Part shown: positions 20,230-30,952 of the stretch, in pieces
Layout: each line of letters starts with the position of its first letter
Numbering within the stretch: position 1 is the first letter of the stretch
Source of the DNA: Achromobacter spanius
GTDB lineage: Bacteria; Pseudomonadota; Gammaproteobacteria; Burkholderiales; Burkholderiaceae_B
Length of the DNA: 64,000 bases
Direction of reading: 5' to 3'
NCBI RefSeq assembly: GCF_002812705.1
Contig: NZ_CP025030.1
Span: 62,001-126,000, forward strand
Program-made: the position numbers and the translations under genes
Notes under the pieces: generated by a model
Database searches by the model: none
Told to the model about the DNA's origin: nothing
The model's input: only the letters and a program-made list of their open reading frames with translations

Positions 20230-20607
20230 TCAGGCGGCGCGGCTCTCCACAGATCGGTTGGTGGCGGACGCGTGGCGCAGGCCGGGGCACTTGCGCCATG
20301 AAAGCTCGTCCGCATCCATGTCCAGGTCAAACAGATCATTGGCGGCCGGCCACGGATGGCTGCGCACGGCCGCGCCTTCCATCTCAAGCACATGTCCGGC
20401 GAACCCACGGGGCGAACCGCCGCATTCCGCGAAGTATCGTTGTGCGTTCAAGTCCACCACATAGGTGGTCATATCATGGGTCAGTATGGCCACGAATTGG
20501 CCGTCATCACTGGCATAGGCGTACTGAAACTGCCCTTTGATTCCGTCGCCGCTCAAGGCGCTACCGGTCAATTGGGACAGAGCACGCGTGACGATTTCGG
20601 TCAGCAT
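20230..20607 (-). CDS. Hypothetical protein
   Basis: A 125-residue soluble protein beginning MLTEIVTRALSQLTGSALSG. A strand-rich middle (FQYAYASDDGQFVAILTHD, then TYVVDLNAQRYFAECGG) is followed by a charged C-terminus. GGAGGAACG precedes the ATG, so the start is secure, and a terminator follows. I do not recognise the family. It is a monocistronic unit flanked by two acetyltransferase genes. Confidence 0.7.
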   Translation of the reverse strand: MLTEIVTRALSQLTGSALSGDGIKGQFQYAYASDDGQFVAILTHDMTTYVVDLNAQRYFAECGGSPRGFAGHVLEMEGAAVRSHPWPAANDLFDLDMDADELSWRKCPGLRHASATNRSVESRAA

Positions 20608-20857
20608 GGGTCGTTCCTCCGAAAAATGCGCCGGCAGGATGCCGGCAGCGAAGGCGCGAACGACAAGCACCGGCGCCGCGCATGCGGCGGCGTCTGGCGT
20701 TGGACGGGAAGCCGGGTAGACGGCTGTCGCGCATCCCGTCGGCAACAGCTACTACGTTTGAAAAAGCTTACACCCGCAAGCCGGACGACCTCAAATTTGC
20801 CTTGTGCACGAAGGATATTGCAGCGCAGCACCCTCTGGTGGCGCTGCTTTCGACGGC

Positions 20858-21457
20858 TTATGCCGCCGCAACCGGCATGCCGCCTGGCTCTGCGTCACCG
20901 TTATTTCGACCCATCCAATGCTCCCGACGCAGGCGATAAAGCACATGCTCACGCAGCGGGTGGCCCGGGGACAACGCCGGATGATCAAACGTGCCGGCAT
21001 CTGCCTGCATGCCAAGCCGCGCCATCACCGCGCGTGATCGCTGATTGCCCACCGCCGTGAACGCCACGATTTCATCCAGCCTGACCTGTTCGAACCCGAC
21101 GCGCAGTGCCGCTTCAGCGGCTTCGCTGGCATAGCCACGCCCCCAAAACGGCTGCGCCAGACGCCAGCCCACTTCGATCCCCGGCGCGAACGGCAGCATC
21201 GCCGGCATGGGCTTGATGCCGACAAAGCCGATGAACGGCGCCACACCGGGCGCTTCAACGGCCCAGAACCCCCAGCCATGCTCGTCAATGCCCGCCGCCA
21301 GCCGTGCGGCCAGCGCATCGCTTTCCTGTGCCGACAGCGGCAGCAGGAACTCGGTCACGCGCGGATCCGCGTTCATTTCCGCGAACGGCTGGCGGTCATC
21401 CGCGCGCCATTGCCGCAGCACCAGTCGCGACGTTTCTACTTCCAGCGATAACGACAT
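20858..21457 (-). CDS. GNAT family N-acetyltransferase (RimJ/RimL-like)
   Basis: A 199-residue protein with the RimJ/RimL-type GNAT pattern: LETSRLVLRQW-like N-terminus (VETSRLVLRQWRADD), GWRLAQPFWGRGYASEAAEA as the acetyl-CoA loop and NQRSRAVMARLGM near the end. It acetylates an N-terminal amine of a protein or a small molecule; the target is unknown. The gene is separate from the previous one by 250 bp with no visible gene. Confidence 0.88.
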   Translation of the reverse strand: MSLSLEVETSRLVLRQWRADDRQPFAEMNADPRVTEFLLPLSAQESDALAARLAAGIDEHGWGFWAVEAPGVAPFIGFVGIKPMPAMLPFAPGIEVGWRLAQPFWGRGYASEAAEAALRVGFEQVRLDEIVAFTAVGNQRSRAVMARLGMQADAGTFDHPALSPGHPLREHVLYRLRREHWMGRNNGDAEPGGMPVAAA

Positions 21458-21556
21458 GTCGCACTTCCTTGTATTGCGTCTCAGGCTTGCAGCGCCTGAA
21501 CCATTGCCAACGTATACACTCCAACGGATTCTGCCATGCGAAAGGAATTGTTTGCC

Positions 21557-24313
21557 ATGCGCCTGTCCCTGTCGAAGCTGCCGCGCCCATTGGGTGCGCT
21601 GCTGTTCTCCTCCTTCCTGGCCTTTCAGGCCGGCGCCGCCAATCTTCCGGCCGGCGTCTCGGAGGCCGCCTCGGTTGAAGGCATCACTGAATACCGCTTG
21701 GCCAATGGCTTAAGGGTGCTGCTGGTACCCGACGAGTCCAAGCCGTCGACCACCGTCAACATGACCTACCTGGTGGGCTCGCGCAACGAGAACTACGGCC
21801 AGACCGGCATGGCGCACCTGCTGGAACACATGCTGTTCAAGGGTACGTCCACCACGCGCAACGCCATGGGCGAATTTTCGCGTCGTGGCCTGCAGGCCAA
21901 CGGCTCCACCTCCAGCGACCGCACCAACTACTTCGCCAGTTTCGCCGCCAACCCCGACACCCTCAAGTGGTACCTGGGCTGGCAAGCCGACGCCATGGTT
22001 AATTCCCTGATCGCCAAGGAAGACCTGGATTCGGAAATGACCGTGGTCCGCAATGAAATGGAAAGCGGCGAAAACAGCCCGTCGCGCATCCTGATGCAAA
22101 AAATGCAGGCGGCCGCCTACCAGTGGCACAGCTACGGCAAGAACACCATCGGCGCCCGCTCCGACGTTGAAAACGTGGACATCGGCCAGCTTCGCGCCTT
22201 CTATCACGAGTACTACCAGCCCGATAATGCCGTGCTGATCGTGGCCGGCAAGTTCGACCCCCAGGCCACCCTGGCGGACATTGAACAAACGCTGGGCAAG
22301 CTGCCCAAGCCCGACCGCAAGTTGCCGCCCGAGTACACCGTGGAACCGGTGCAGGACGGCGAACGTTCGGTCACCTTGCGTCGTGCCGGCGGCACGCCGC
22401 TGGTAGCCGCCATGTACCACATCCCCGCCGCCGGCAGCCCCGATTTCGTGCCGCTGGACCTGGCCACCGTCATCCTGTCGGATACGCCGTCGGGCCGCCT
22501 GTACCACGCGCTGGTCGCCACGAAAATGGCCTCGGGCGTGTTCGGCTTCACCATGGAAAACCGCGATCCCGGCCTGGCGATGTTCGGCGCGCAATTGCCG
22601 CCGGGCAAAGACCTGGACGCTGCCATGAAGACGCTGACCGGCACGCTGGAATCGCTGGGTAAAACGCCTTTCACGCAACAGGAACTGGATCGCGCGCGCA
22701 GCAAATGGCTGACCGCCTGGGAACAAACCTACAGCGATCCCGAGCAGGTCGGTGTGGCGCTGTCCGAAGCCATCGCCGCTGGCGACTGGCGCTTGTTCTT
22801 CCTGCAGCGCGACCGCGCCCGCAAGGCCACGCTGACTGAAGTCCAACAAGCCGCAACCACCTATCTGCTGCAAAGCAATCGCATCGAAGGCCGCTACATT
22901 CCCACGGAAAAGCCGCTGCGTGCGCCGCAAACGCAGCGCGTGGACCTGACTGCCGTGTTCAAGGACTACAAGGGCGATCCGGACTTCAAGGCGGCATCCG
23001 CCTTTGACCCCACGCCCGAAAACATCGACAAGCTGACGCAAAGAAAAACACTGGAGCTCGCCAACGGGCCGGTTCAGTTGGCGCTGTTGCCCAAGGCCAC
23101 GCGCGGCAGCCGCGTGCAGGCGCAGATGCTGATTCAATTCGGCAATGAAAAAGATCTGCTTGGCCAGCGCGTAAACTCGAGCGCCGCGGCGGATCTGCTG
23201 ATCCGTGGCACGGCCAAGCTGTCGCGCCAGGAAATCCAGGACCGCCTGGACAAGCTGCAGGCCGAACTGGGCTTCAGCGGCGGCGGCACGACGCTGAAAA
23301 TCGCCATGTCGACCAAGGGCGAGAACCTGCCCGAGCTGACCGCGCTGGCATTGGAAATCGTGCGCAACGCCAACTTCCCCAAGGAACAGTTGGACGAATA
23401 CCAGCGCCAGCTTGAAACCTCGATCCAGAACGCCATGACCGAGCCCACGGCCTTGGCCGGACGCGCCCTGGCGCGCCAGGACAACCCGTGGCCCGCTGAC
23501 GACCTGCGCTACGTGCCGACGTTTGAAGAGTCCTTGGCCAGCGTGCGCGGCCTGAACCGCGACGCGCTCGCCAAGTTCCACGCCAAGTTCTACGGCGCCG
23601 GCAAGATCGAGTATTCCGCCGTGGGCGACTTCGACCCCGCGGCTGTCGAAAAGGCCATCACCACGGGCCTGGCCGGTTGGAAGAAGGCGCCCGCCTACAC
23701 CCGCGTGCCCAACCCGTATCGCGACATTCCCGCCAAGCAGTTCGACATCGATACGCCCGACAAGGCCAACGCCTTCTACGTGTCGCGCATGCCGTTGAAG
23801 CTGCAAGACACGGATGCGGACTACGCGGCCCTGTATCTGGCCAACTACCTGTTCGGTGCGTCTGAAACGTCACGCTTGTGGAACCGCGTGCGCGAAACCG
23901 AAGGCCTGTCCTACAACGTGCGCAGCTCGCTGTCGGTCTCGTCGTTCGAACCCAGCGCCAGTTGGACCATGTACGCCATTTACGCCCCCCAGAATCGTGA
24001 CCGCCTGGAAAAGGCCATCAACGAGGAACTGGCGCGCGTGCTGAAGGACGGCTTTTCCGACAAGGAAGTGGCGGATGGCATCAACGCGCTTCTGAACTAC
24101 CGCAACCTGGCCCGCGCGCAAGACGACATCCTGGCCAGCACCTGGCTTGACTACCTGCAACGCGGCCGCACGTTTGAGTGGTCAGCCGAGATGGACAAGA
24201 AGATCTCCGCCTTGACGCCCGACGCGGTCAATGCCGCGCTACGCAAGTACCTGCGCGCCGACGGTTTCAGCACCGCGGTCGCGGGCGACTTCAAAAAGAA
24301 AGCCGCGCCCTGA
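21557..24313 (+). CDS. M16 family zinc metallopeptidase, secreted
   Basis: A 918-residue protein with a signal peptide (to about residue 28, QAGAA) and two M16 repeats. The first has the inverted zinc motif H87-L-L-E90-H91 with the downstream Glu in EMTVVRNEMESGENSP. The second half lacks the motif, as is usual. Such pitrilysin/PqqL-like periplasmic proteases degrade peptides. I chose ATG 21557 because AAGGA lies 10 nt upstream and the signal peptide starts cleanly. An ATG at 21536 would add seven residues. Confidence 0.9.
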   Translation: MRLSLSKLPRPLGALLFSSFLAFQAGAANLPAGVSEAASVEGITEYRLANGLRVLLVPDESKPSTTVNMTYLVGSRNENYGQTGMAHLLEHMLFKGTSTTRNAMGEFSRRGLQANGSTSSDRTNYFASFAANPDTLKWYLGWQADAMVNSLIAKEDLDSEMTVVRNEMESGENSPSRILMQKMQAAAYQWHSYGKNTIGARSDVENVDIGQLRAFYHEYYQPDNAVLIVAGKFDPQATLADIEQTLGKLPKPDRKLPPEYTVEPVQDGERSVTLRRAGGTPLVAAMYHIPAAGSPDFVPLDLATVILSDTPSGRLYHALVATKMASGVFGFTMENRDPGLAMFGAQLPPGKDLDAAMKTLTGTLESLGKTPFTQQELDRARSKWLTAWEQTYSDPEQVGVALSEAIAAGDWRLFFLQRDRARKATLTEVQQAATTYLLQSNRIEGRYIPTEKPLRAPQTQRVDLTAVFKDYKGDPDFKAASAFDPTPENIDKLTQRKTLELANGPVQLALLPKATRGSRVQAQMLIQFGNEKDLLGQRVNSSAAADLLIRGTAKLSRQEIQDRLDKLQAELGFSGGGTTLKIAMSTKGENLPELTALALEIVRNANFPKEQLDEYQRQLETSIQNAMTEPTALAGRALARQDNPWPADDLRYVPTFEESLASVRGLNRDALAKFHAKFYGAGKIEYSAVGDFDPAAVEKAITTGLAGWKKAPAYTRVPNPYRDIPAKQFDIDTPDKANAFYVSRMPLKLQDTDADYAALYLANYLFGASETSRLWNRVRETEGLSYNVRSSLSVSSFEPSASWTMYAIYAPQNRDRLEKAINEELARVLKDGFSDKEVADGINALLNYRNLARAQDDILASTWLDYLQRGRTFEWSAEMDKKISALTPDAVNAALRKYLRADGFSTAVAGDFKKKAAP

Positions 24314-24330
24314 GCGTTTGCCGCCCCCAA

Positions 24331-24358
24331 AACCCCTGCCTCGTGCAGGGGTTTTTTT
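24331..24358 (+). terminator. Terminator of the M16 protease gene
   Basis: AACCCCTGC and GCAGGGGTT form a 9-bp stem with a 5-nt loop followed by seven T residues, 17 bp behind the stop codon: a textbook Rho-independent terminator. Confidence 0.93.
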
Positions 24359-24597
24359 GCGTCAACGGATGTGAACCGGGCGATCCATCCGCTCGTCTGG
24401 TCTGCATAACCCTACGAAAAACGGTGATATTTACCAGAATCGAACGAATTACTCGATTATTTGGAAATATCTTTTCAGGTATTAAGGGTTTATCCCAAGT
24501 GGGATAGCGCGCAGAATTCAGTCATCGGGAACAAACAACGAACCACGACGGTAATGCCGGATTCGCTCCCATCCAAGATGACACGGAGGTCTCAATC

Positions 24598-24987
24598 ATG
24601 AAAACCCTAACCACCACCCTGCTGCTATCCCTGGCTTTGGTTGGCGTTGGCGCCCAAGCCGCCGGCGTTGAACAAGCCAAGACCCGCGACCAGGTCGCGA
24701 CCGAATTGCAGCAAGCCAAGGCCAACGGCCAATACACGTTCGGCGAACTGGACTACCCGCCCGCCCTGCCCCAAGCCGCCAGCTTGAGCTCGCAAGACGT
24801 GCAAGCCCAGTTGCAACAAGCCAAGATCAGCGGCGAATACACCTTCGGCGAACTCGAATACCCGCCCACCACTTCCGCGCCGGCCAGCGTGAAGACCCGC
24901 GCCGACGTCCAGCAAGAACTGGCCCAAGCCAAGGCCAGCGGCCAATACACGTTCGGCGAGCTCGACTACCCGCCGACCACCCGGTGA
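24598..24987 (+). CDS. DUF4148 repeat protein, exported
   Basis: A 129-residue precursor with a signal peptide (cleavage about residue 22). The mature part consists of three near-identical units of about 27 residues (about 29-55, 64-90, 100-126), each [SR]-x-D-V-x-x-x-L-x-Q-A-K-x-x-G-x-YTFGEL-[DE]-YPP. DUF4148 is abundant in Burkholderiales and has no established function; many members have one or two units. GGAGGTCTC precedes the ATG. It is periplasmic or secreted and has its own terminator, so it is probably monocistronic. Confidence 0.88.
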   Translation: MKTLTTTLLLSLALVGVGAQAAGVEQAKTRDQVATELQQAKANGQYTFGELDYPPALPQAASLSSQDVQAQLQQAKISGEYTFGELEYPPTTSAPASVKTRADVQQELAQAKASGQYTFGELDYPPTTR

Positions 24988-25006
24988 GCTGCTTGCTGTA
25001 GCCCGG

Positions 25007-25045
25007 CCGGTCTCAGGCGGCATCATGGCCTGGGACCGGTTTTTT
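25007..25045 (+). terminator. Terminator of the DUF4148 gene
   Basis: CCGGTCTCAGG (25007-25017) pairs with CCTGGGACCGG (25029-25039) with one mismatch and is followed by six T residues, 20 bp behind the stop. Confidence 0.88.
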
Positions 25046-25161
25046 ACGGCATTTCGCCGACCGGCTTCGCCACGGCATGTAGGATGGGTGAAGCGCGCAC
25101 CGCTCCCTGCAAGAACCCCACCCCCCCATCGCGCGCAACCCATCAAGCAGCGCCCCCCCAA

Positions 25162-25201
25162 AAAATCCCCCGCAAGACCGCAAAATCCCCCGCAAGACCG
25201 C
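25162..25201. repeat. 20-bp tandem repeat
   Basis: AAAATCCCCCGCAAGACCGC occurs twice in tandem (25162-25181, 25182-25201), just before the left arm of the dnaJ terminator. It is non-coding. Confidence 0.9.
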
Positions 25202-25273
25202 AAAAAAAAAGCCGCGACCAAATGAACTGCACCCCAGAAGTTGGACACCCGTCCGACCTTTGGGGTGTTTTTC

Positions 25274-25798
25274 ATGACGAAGTACGATGAGCGATTCAAG
25301 CTGAATGCGGTAAGGCATTACTTAGCTGGCCAGCTTGGCTATCGAGAGGTGGCCCGCAGCCATGGGATCGAGCATTCGATGCTGCGCCGTTGGGTAGCGA
25401 GCTACGAGCAGCACGGCAGTGCTGGGCTAGCCAAGAAGTTCAGTCATTACGATGCGGCGTTCAAGCAGGAGGTGCTTGGGCGGATAGACCTTGATGGCCT
25501 GTCAGATCGCCAGGCTGCGGCGCTCTATGACATTCGTCACGCGGGCAGCATCGGCATCTGGCGCGCCCAGTATGATGCTGGGGGAGCAGGCGCGTTGGCG
25601 CCGCGAACTAAAGGTAGACGTCCCATGCCGCATAAATACCCTCCGGCACCGACCCCCAAAGACATGACCGAGGACGAGTTGCGCAAAGAGAATGCCTATC
25701 TGCGTGCGGAGCTCGACTACCTAAAAAAATTGAAGGCCTTGATCCAAGCGGAACGGACCGAAGCGCTCGTCAAAAAGCGCAAATGGTCCAAGGATTAA
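25274..25798 (+). CDS. IS3-family OrfA (helix-turn-helix protein)
   Basis: A 174-residue DNA-binding part of the transposase, beginning MTKYDERFKLNAVRHYLAGQ. It has two helix-turn-helix regions (GYREVARSHGIEHSMLRRW; LSDRQAAALYDIRHAGSIGIW) and a coiled-coil-like end (DELRKENAYLRAELDYLKKL). Codons CTA-AAA-AAA-TTG at 25721-25732 contain A-AAA-AAA in the correct phase for -1 frameshifting into OrfB, giving an OrfAB fusion transposase. Confidence 0.93.
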   Translation: MTKYDERFKLNAVRHYLAGQLGYREVARSHGIEHSMLRRWVASYEQHGSAGLAKKFSHYDAAFKQEVLGRIDLDGLSDRQAAALYDIRHAGSIGIWRAQYDAGGAGALAPRTKGRRPMPHKYPPAPTPKDMTEDELRKENAYLRAELDYLKKLKALIQAERTEALVKKRKWSKD

Positions 25799-26622
25799 GG
25801 TCAGCCCATCCGCTGACATTGTTGCTGCGCGCAGCCCGGCTGTCGCGCAGCACGTTTTACTACCATCTGAAGGCGCAGGGCGCGGCGGACAAGTACGCCG
25901 GGCTCAAGGCCAGGATCGGTGCCGTCTATGCCCGCAACAAGGGGCGCTACGGCTATCGCCGGATCACCTCGGTGCTGCGCCAGGCCGGCGAACTGATCAA
26001 CCACAAGACGGTGCAGCGCCTGATGCAGGCGCTGGGGATAAAATCGCTAGTGCGGGCCAAGAAATATCGCTCATACCGTGGCGAGGTAGGCCGGATCGCA
26101 CCGGATTTGCTCAAGCGCCAGTTCGAGGCGTCTGGCCCCAACCAGAAGTGGGCTACCGACGTGACCGAGTTCAACGTCCAGGGCAAGAAGCTGTATCTGT
26201 CCCCGGTGATGGACCTGTACAACGGCGAGATCGTGGCCTATCAAACCGAGCAGCGCCCGGTGTTCGGCCTGGTGACCAAGATGCTGAAAAAGGCCTTCGC
26301 CAAGCTCAAACCCTTGGATACGCCGTTGCTGCACTCGGATCAGGGCTGGCAATACCAGCAACGCGCCTACCGGCGCCTGCTAGCCGAGCGCGCCGTCACC
26401 CAGAGCATGTCCCGCAAGGGCAACTGCCTGGACAACGCCGCCATGGAGAGCTTCTTCGGCACGCTCAAGTCGGAGTTCTTCCATCTGAACCGCTTCGAGA
26501 GCATCGAGCAGCTACAGGCCGGCATCCGCCGCTACATCCACTACTACAATCACCACCGCATCAAGCTCAAGCTAAAAGGCCTGAGCCCGGTTCAATACCG
26601 GACCCAGGCCTTCGGCCCTTAG
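25783..26622 (+). CDS. IS3-family OrfB, DDE transposase catalytic part
   Basis: A 279-residue DDE/rve integrase-like domain. Its catalytic acidic residues lie in WATDVTEF, LHSDQGWQY and NAAMESFFGTLK, the order and spacing of the IS150 group. It is probably made mainly as a fusion to OrfA by -1 slippage at 25723-25729; an internal ATG at 25783 could also give OrfB alone. The frame stays open from the slip site to the stop at 26622. Confidence 0.94.
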   Translation: MVQGLRSAHPLTLLLRAARLSRSTFYYHLKAQGAADKYAGLKARIGAVYARNKGRYGYRRITSVLRQAGELINHKTVQRLMQALGIKSLVRAKKYRSYRGEVGRIAPDLLKRQFEASGPNQKWATDVTEFNVQGKKLYLSPVMDLYNGEIVAYQTEQRPVFGLVTKMLKKAFAKLKPLDTPLLHSDQGWQYQQRAYRRLLAERAVTQSMSRKGNCLDNAAMESFFGTLKSEFFHLNRFESIEQLQAGIRRYIHYYNHHRIKLKLKGLSPVQYRTQAFGP

Positions 26623-26689
26623 CTTTTAACTGTCCAACTTCTTGGGGTCAGTTCACAAATTCGCGGCTTTTTCCCATCCCTCAGCCCTA

Positions 26690-27823
26690 TCAGCTGAAGA
26701 ACTCCTTCACCCGATCCGTCCAGGACTTGCTTTGCGGCGAGTGGCGGTCGCCCCCGTCGTTCAGCGACGTCTCGAACTGGCGCAGGATGCTCTTTTGGTC
26801 CTCGCTCAGGCGCACCGGCGTTTCCACCACCACGTGGCAGTACAGATCACCCGGATAGCTGCCCCGCACGCCGCGAATACCCTTGCCGCGCAAACGGAAG
26901 GTTTTACCGGACTGCGTTCCCTCGGGAATCGAAATCTCGGCCTTGCCGCCCAACGTCGGCACCTGCAATTCGCCGCCCAACGCCGCCGTGGTGAACGGAA
27001 TGGTCAGCTCGCAGTGCAGGTCGTCGCCATCGCGCTGGAAGATCTTGTGCTGCTTGATGTGGATTTCCACATACAAGTCGCCCGGAGGACCGCCGTTGAT
27101 GCCCGGTTCGCCATTGCCGCTGGAGCGGATACGCATGCCGTCATCGATACCGGCCGGAATCTTCACCTGCAGCGTCTTGTTGCGGCGGATACGACCCACG
27201 CCGTCGCACGCCGGGCAGGGATCAGTGATTTCCTTGCCGTTGCCGTGGCAGGTCGGGCAGGTTTGCTGCACGCTGAAGAAACCCTGCTGCATGCGCACCG
27301 CGCCCGAACCTCCGCAAGTGCGGCAGGTCTTGGGCGACGTGCCGGCCTTGGCGCCGGAGCCGTGGCAGGTATCGCAGTGCTCCCAGCTCGGTACGCGGAT
27401 TTCGGTGTCGAACCCGGCCGCGGCCTGTTCCAACGTGATTTCCAGCGCGTACTTCAGGTCGGCCCCGCGGTACACCTGCGGGCCGCCGCCGCGACGGCCA
27501 CCGCCGCCAGCGCCTCCAAAGATCTCGCCGAAAATATCGCCGAAGGCGTCGGCAAAGCCGCCGCCCATCCCCGCCCCGCCCATGCCGGCGGAATTGGGGT
27601 CCACGCCTGCATGGCCATAGCGGTCATACGCAGCGCGCTTCTGTTCATCACCCAGGACCTCGTAAGCTTCCTTGGCTTCCTTGAACTTCTCTTCGGCTTC
27701 TTTGCTGTCCGGATTGCGGTCCGGGTGGTATTTCATGGCCAGCTTTCGATAGGCCTTCTTGAGTTCGTCGTCCGAGGCGTTCTTTGCCACGCCCAGAACT
27801 TCGTAATAGTCGCGTTTTGCCAT
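26690..27823 (-). CDS. dnaJ: DnaJ, Hsp40 co-chaperone
   Basis: A 377-residue type I DnaJ. It has a J domain with HPD at 33-35, a Gly-rich region with [14 protein letters not shown], four zinc-finger repeats ([32 protein letters not shown]) and a C-terminal substrate domain. It stimulates DnaK ATPase and delivers unfolded clients. The start at 27823 ([11 protein letters not shown]) is standard. It is the last gene of the grpE-trx-dnaK-dnaJ unit; its terminator has been interrupted by an IS. Confidence 0.97.
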   Translation of the reverse strand: MAKRDYYEVLGVAKNASDDELKKAYRKLAMKYHPDRNPDSKEAEEKFKEAKEAYEVLGDEQKRAAYDRYGHAGVDPNSAGMGGAGMGGGFADAFGDIFGEIFGGAGGGGRRGGGPQVYRGADLKYALEITLEQAAAGFDTEIRVPSWEHCDTCHGSGAKAGTSPKTCRTCGGSGAVRMQQGFFSVQQTCPTCHGNGKEITDPCPACDGVGRIRRNKTLQVKIPAGIDDGMRIRSSGNGEPGINGGPPGDLYVEIHIKQHKIFQRDGDDLHCELTIPFTTAALGGELQVPTLGGKAEISIPEGTQSGKTFRLRGKGIRGVRGSYPGDLYCHVVVETPVRLSEDQKSILRQFETSLNDGGDRHSPQSKSWTDRVKEFFS

Positions 27824-27874
27824 GATCCGTGGGCTCAAAAACGAGCCATCTTTTCAGTGCTACAGAATGAGTAC

Positions 27875-27906
27875 GCCCGGTAGGCGGATTTCTCCGGCTA
27901 CCGGGC
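27875..27906 (-). other. Hairpin in the dnaK-dnaJ intergenic gap
   Basis: GCCCGGTAG (27875-27883) and CTACCGGGC (27898-27906) form a 9-bp stem in the 109-bp gap between dnaK and dnaJ. No T-tract follows, so this is more likely an mRNA processing or partial-attenuation structure that lowers dnaJ relative to dnaK than a full terminator. Confidence 0.6.
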
Positions 27907-27932
27907 GGCAGAGGCTGGTCAGCGCCCGGCCA

Positions 27933-29858
<1,926 letters not shown>

Positions 29859-29913
29859 GGTGGGTTACCTTGAATTGAATCTATGAAAATAGAGGAAAAC
29901 TTCTTGTCCCCAC

Positions 29914-29943
29914 ATAACTGGGGTTGCTCGCAGTGTTTTCAAG
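29914..29943 (-). promoter_or_regulatory. Sigma-32 promoter of dnaK
   Basis: On the minus strand CTTGAA (complement of 29938-29943), a 14-nt spacer and CCCCAGTTAT (complement of 29914-29923) match the RpoH consensus CTTGAA-N13/14-CCCCATnT. The TGA stop of the upstream thioredoxin gene lies inside the -35 element. Confidence 0.85.
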
Positions 29944-30343
29944 ACGTCGGGCTTGAATTTTCCGCAATCGGATCCTGCAAGCGCTGGATCGCCGCCGTGA
30001 ATTGGGGCAATCCGGGCCAACCGGTGATGCGCCCCAACCGTTTGCCGGCCCGATACAGCACAAAAGTGGGGACACCATGCAGCGAAAAGCGCCGGCCCAA
30101 GGGTTCGTCGGCGTAGACGTCAGCCTCGAACCAGGTCAAGCCCAGGTTCCGCAAACTATCCTGGTGCAGCAGCGCCGCCTGCTTGAAAAGATTGCAGTTA
30201 TAGCAATCCTGCCCCCACAAAAACACGCAACGCAGATCCGTTCCCGGCGCCTGGACCACGGCGGCGTCGAATCCCGCGGTGTCGACATGACGCATGCCGA
30301 ACACCTGGAAGACTTGAGCCGGATCGAAGCGGGGACCGGTCAT
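29939..30343 (-). CDS. Thioredoxin-fold protein with CYNC motif
   Basis: A 134-residue cytoplasmic thioredoxin-like protein. The redox motif is C47-Y-N-C50 (instead of CGPC), and the cis-Pro loop is GVPTFVLYRAGKRLGRITGW. It lies between grpE (17-bp gap) and dnaK, so it is expressed with the Hsp70 machine and may repair or sense oxidised clients. No signal peptide is present. From memory, related genes occur at this place in Bordetella-type genomes; the exact partner is unknown. Confidence 0.88.
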   Translation of the reverse strand: MTGPRFDPAQVFQVFGMRHVDTAGFDAAVVQAPGTDLRCVFLWGQDCYNCNLFKQAALLHQDSLRNLGLTWFEADVYADEPLGRRFSLHGVPTFVLYRAGKRLGRITGWPGLPQFTAAIQRLQDPIAENSSPTS

Positions 30344-30360
30344 GGCGCGCGGGGTGCGGT

Positions 30361-30918
30361 TCAGCCTTGGCCGGCGGACACAACCACCAGCGCCGGGCGC
30401 AACGTGCGGTCGGCGATGACGTAGCCCTTTTGCAGCAACTGCACCACGGTATTGGCGGGCTGCTCATGGGGAATGGACGAAATTGCCTGATGCAGGTGCG
30501 GGTCGAACTTGTCGCCCTGGGCCGGCGCAATGTCTTTCAGCATGTTGCGCTCGAACGCGGCGGACAACTGCTTCAAGGTCACTTCGACGCCTTCGCGCAG
30601 CGTTTGAACGGTCTGGTCGGGCTGGGCCAATGCAGCTTCCAGGCTGTCTTTCACCGGAACCAGGCTCTCGGCAAACGATTCAATGCCGAACTTACGCGCC
30701 TTGGACACTTCTTCCTGGGCGCGGCGGCGCACGTTTTCAGCTTCGGCTTGCACACGCAGAAGCTGGTCGTGCTGCTCATTGACGGTAGCCTGGGCCGCGT
30801 CCAACTGGGCGCGCAACTCGTTCAGCTCGGCCTGAGCGTCGTCCTGGGCGGCGGGGGCCGCGTCGGCGTTTTGGCCGACTTCGGGCGTCTGATCTGCAGG
30901 CTCGTGGGGTGCCGTCAT
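30361..30918 (-). CDS. grpE: GrpE, nucleotide exchange factor of DnaK
   Basis: A 185-residue protein starting [10 protein letters not shown]. It has an acidic, disordered N-terminus, a long coiled coil ([20 protein letters not shown]) and the C-terminal beta domain ([34 protein letters not shown]), the GrpE signature. It releases ADP from DnaK. GGAGGATTCCCC precedes the start at 30918, and a sigma-32 promoter lies at 30953-30982. Confidence 0.97.
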   Translation of the reverse strand: MTAPHEPADQTPEVGQNADAAPAAQDDAQAELNELRAQLDAAQATVNEQHDQLLRVQAEAENVRRRAQEEVSKARKFGIESFAESLVPVKDSLEAALAQPDQTVQTLREGVEVTLKQLSAAFERNMLKDIAPAQGDKFDPHLHQAISSIPHEQPANTVVQLLQKGYVIADRTLRPALVVVSAGQG

Positions 30919-30952
30919 GGGGAATCCTCCAAAAAGAATGGCTTTCGCAGAC

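Larger units (their letters stand above)
25223..26655 (+). mobile_element. IS3-family insertion sequence (IS150-like group)
   Basis: A 1,433-bp element bounded by 25-bp imperfect inverted repeats (22 of 25 match). The left end starts TGAACTGCACCCCAGAAG, and the right end read inward starts TGAACTGACCCCAAGAAG. Both sides are flanked by CAAA (25219-25222 and 26656-26659), a 4-bp target duplication. Two overlapping ORFs with an A7 slippery site encode an IS150-type transposase. Intact ends, duplication and ORFs suggest a recent, possibly active copy. Confidence 0.95.
25206..26672 (-). terminator. dnaJ-side terminator split by an insertion sequence
   Basis: AAAAAGCCGCGA (25206-25217) and TCGCGGCTTTTT (26661-26672) are perfect 12-bp complements. 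With the IS and one copy of its CAAA duplication removed they form one hairpin with the 6-nt loop CCAAAT. Runs of A on the left and T on the right would make it bidirectional. The IS at 25223-26655 sits in that loop, so the arms are now about 1.44 kb apart. Confidence 0.85.

Noticed and set aside
24690..24970. Possible CRISPR-like repeats
   Set aside because: The repeats are coding (three protein units in DUF4148), differ in length and have no spacer structure.
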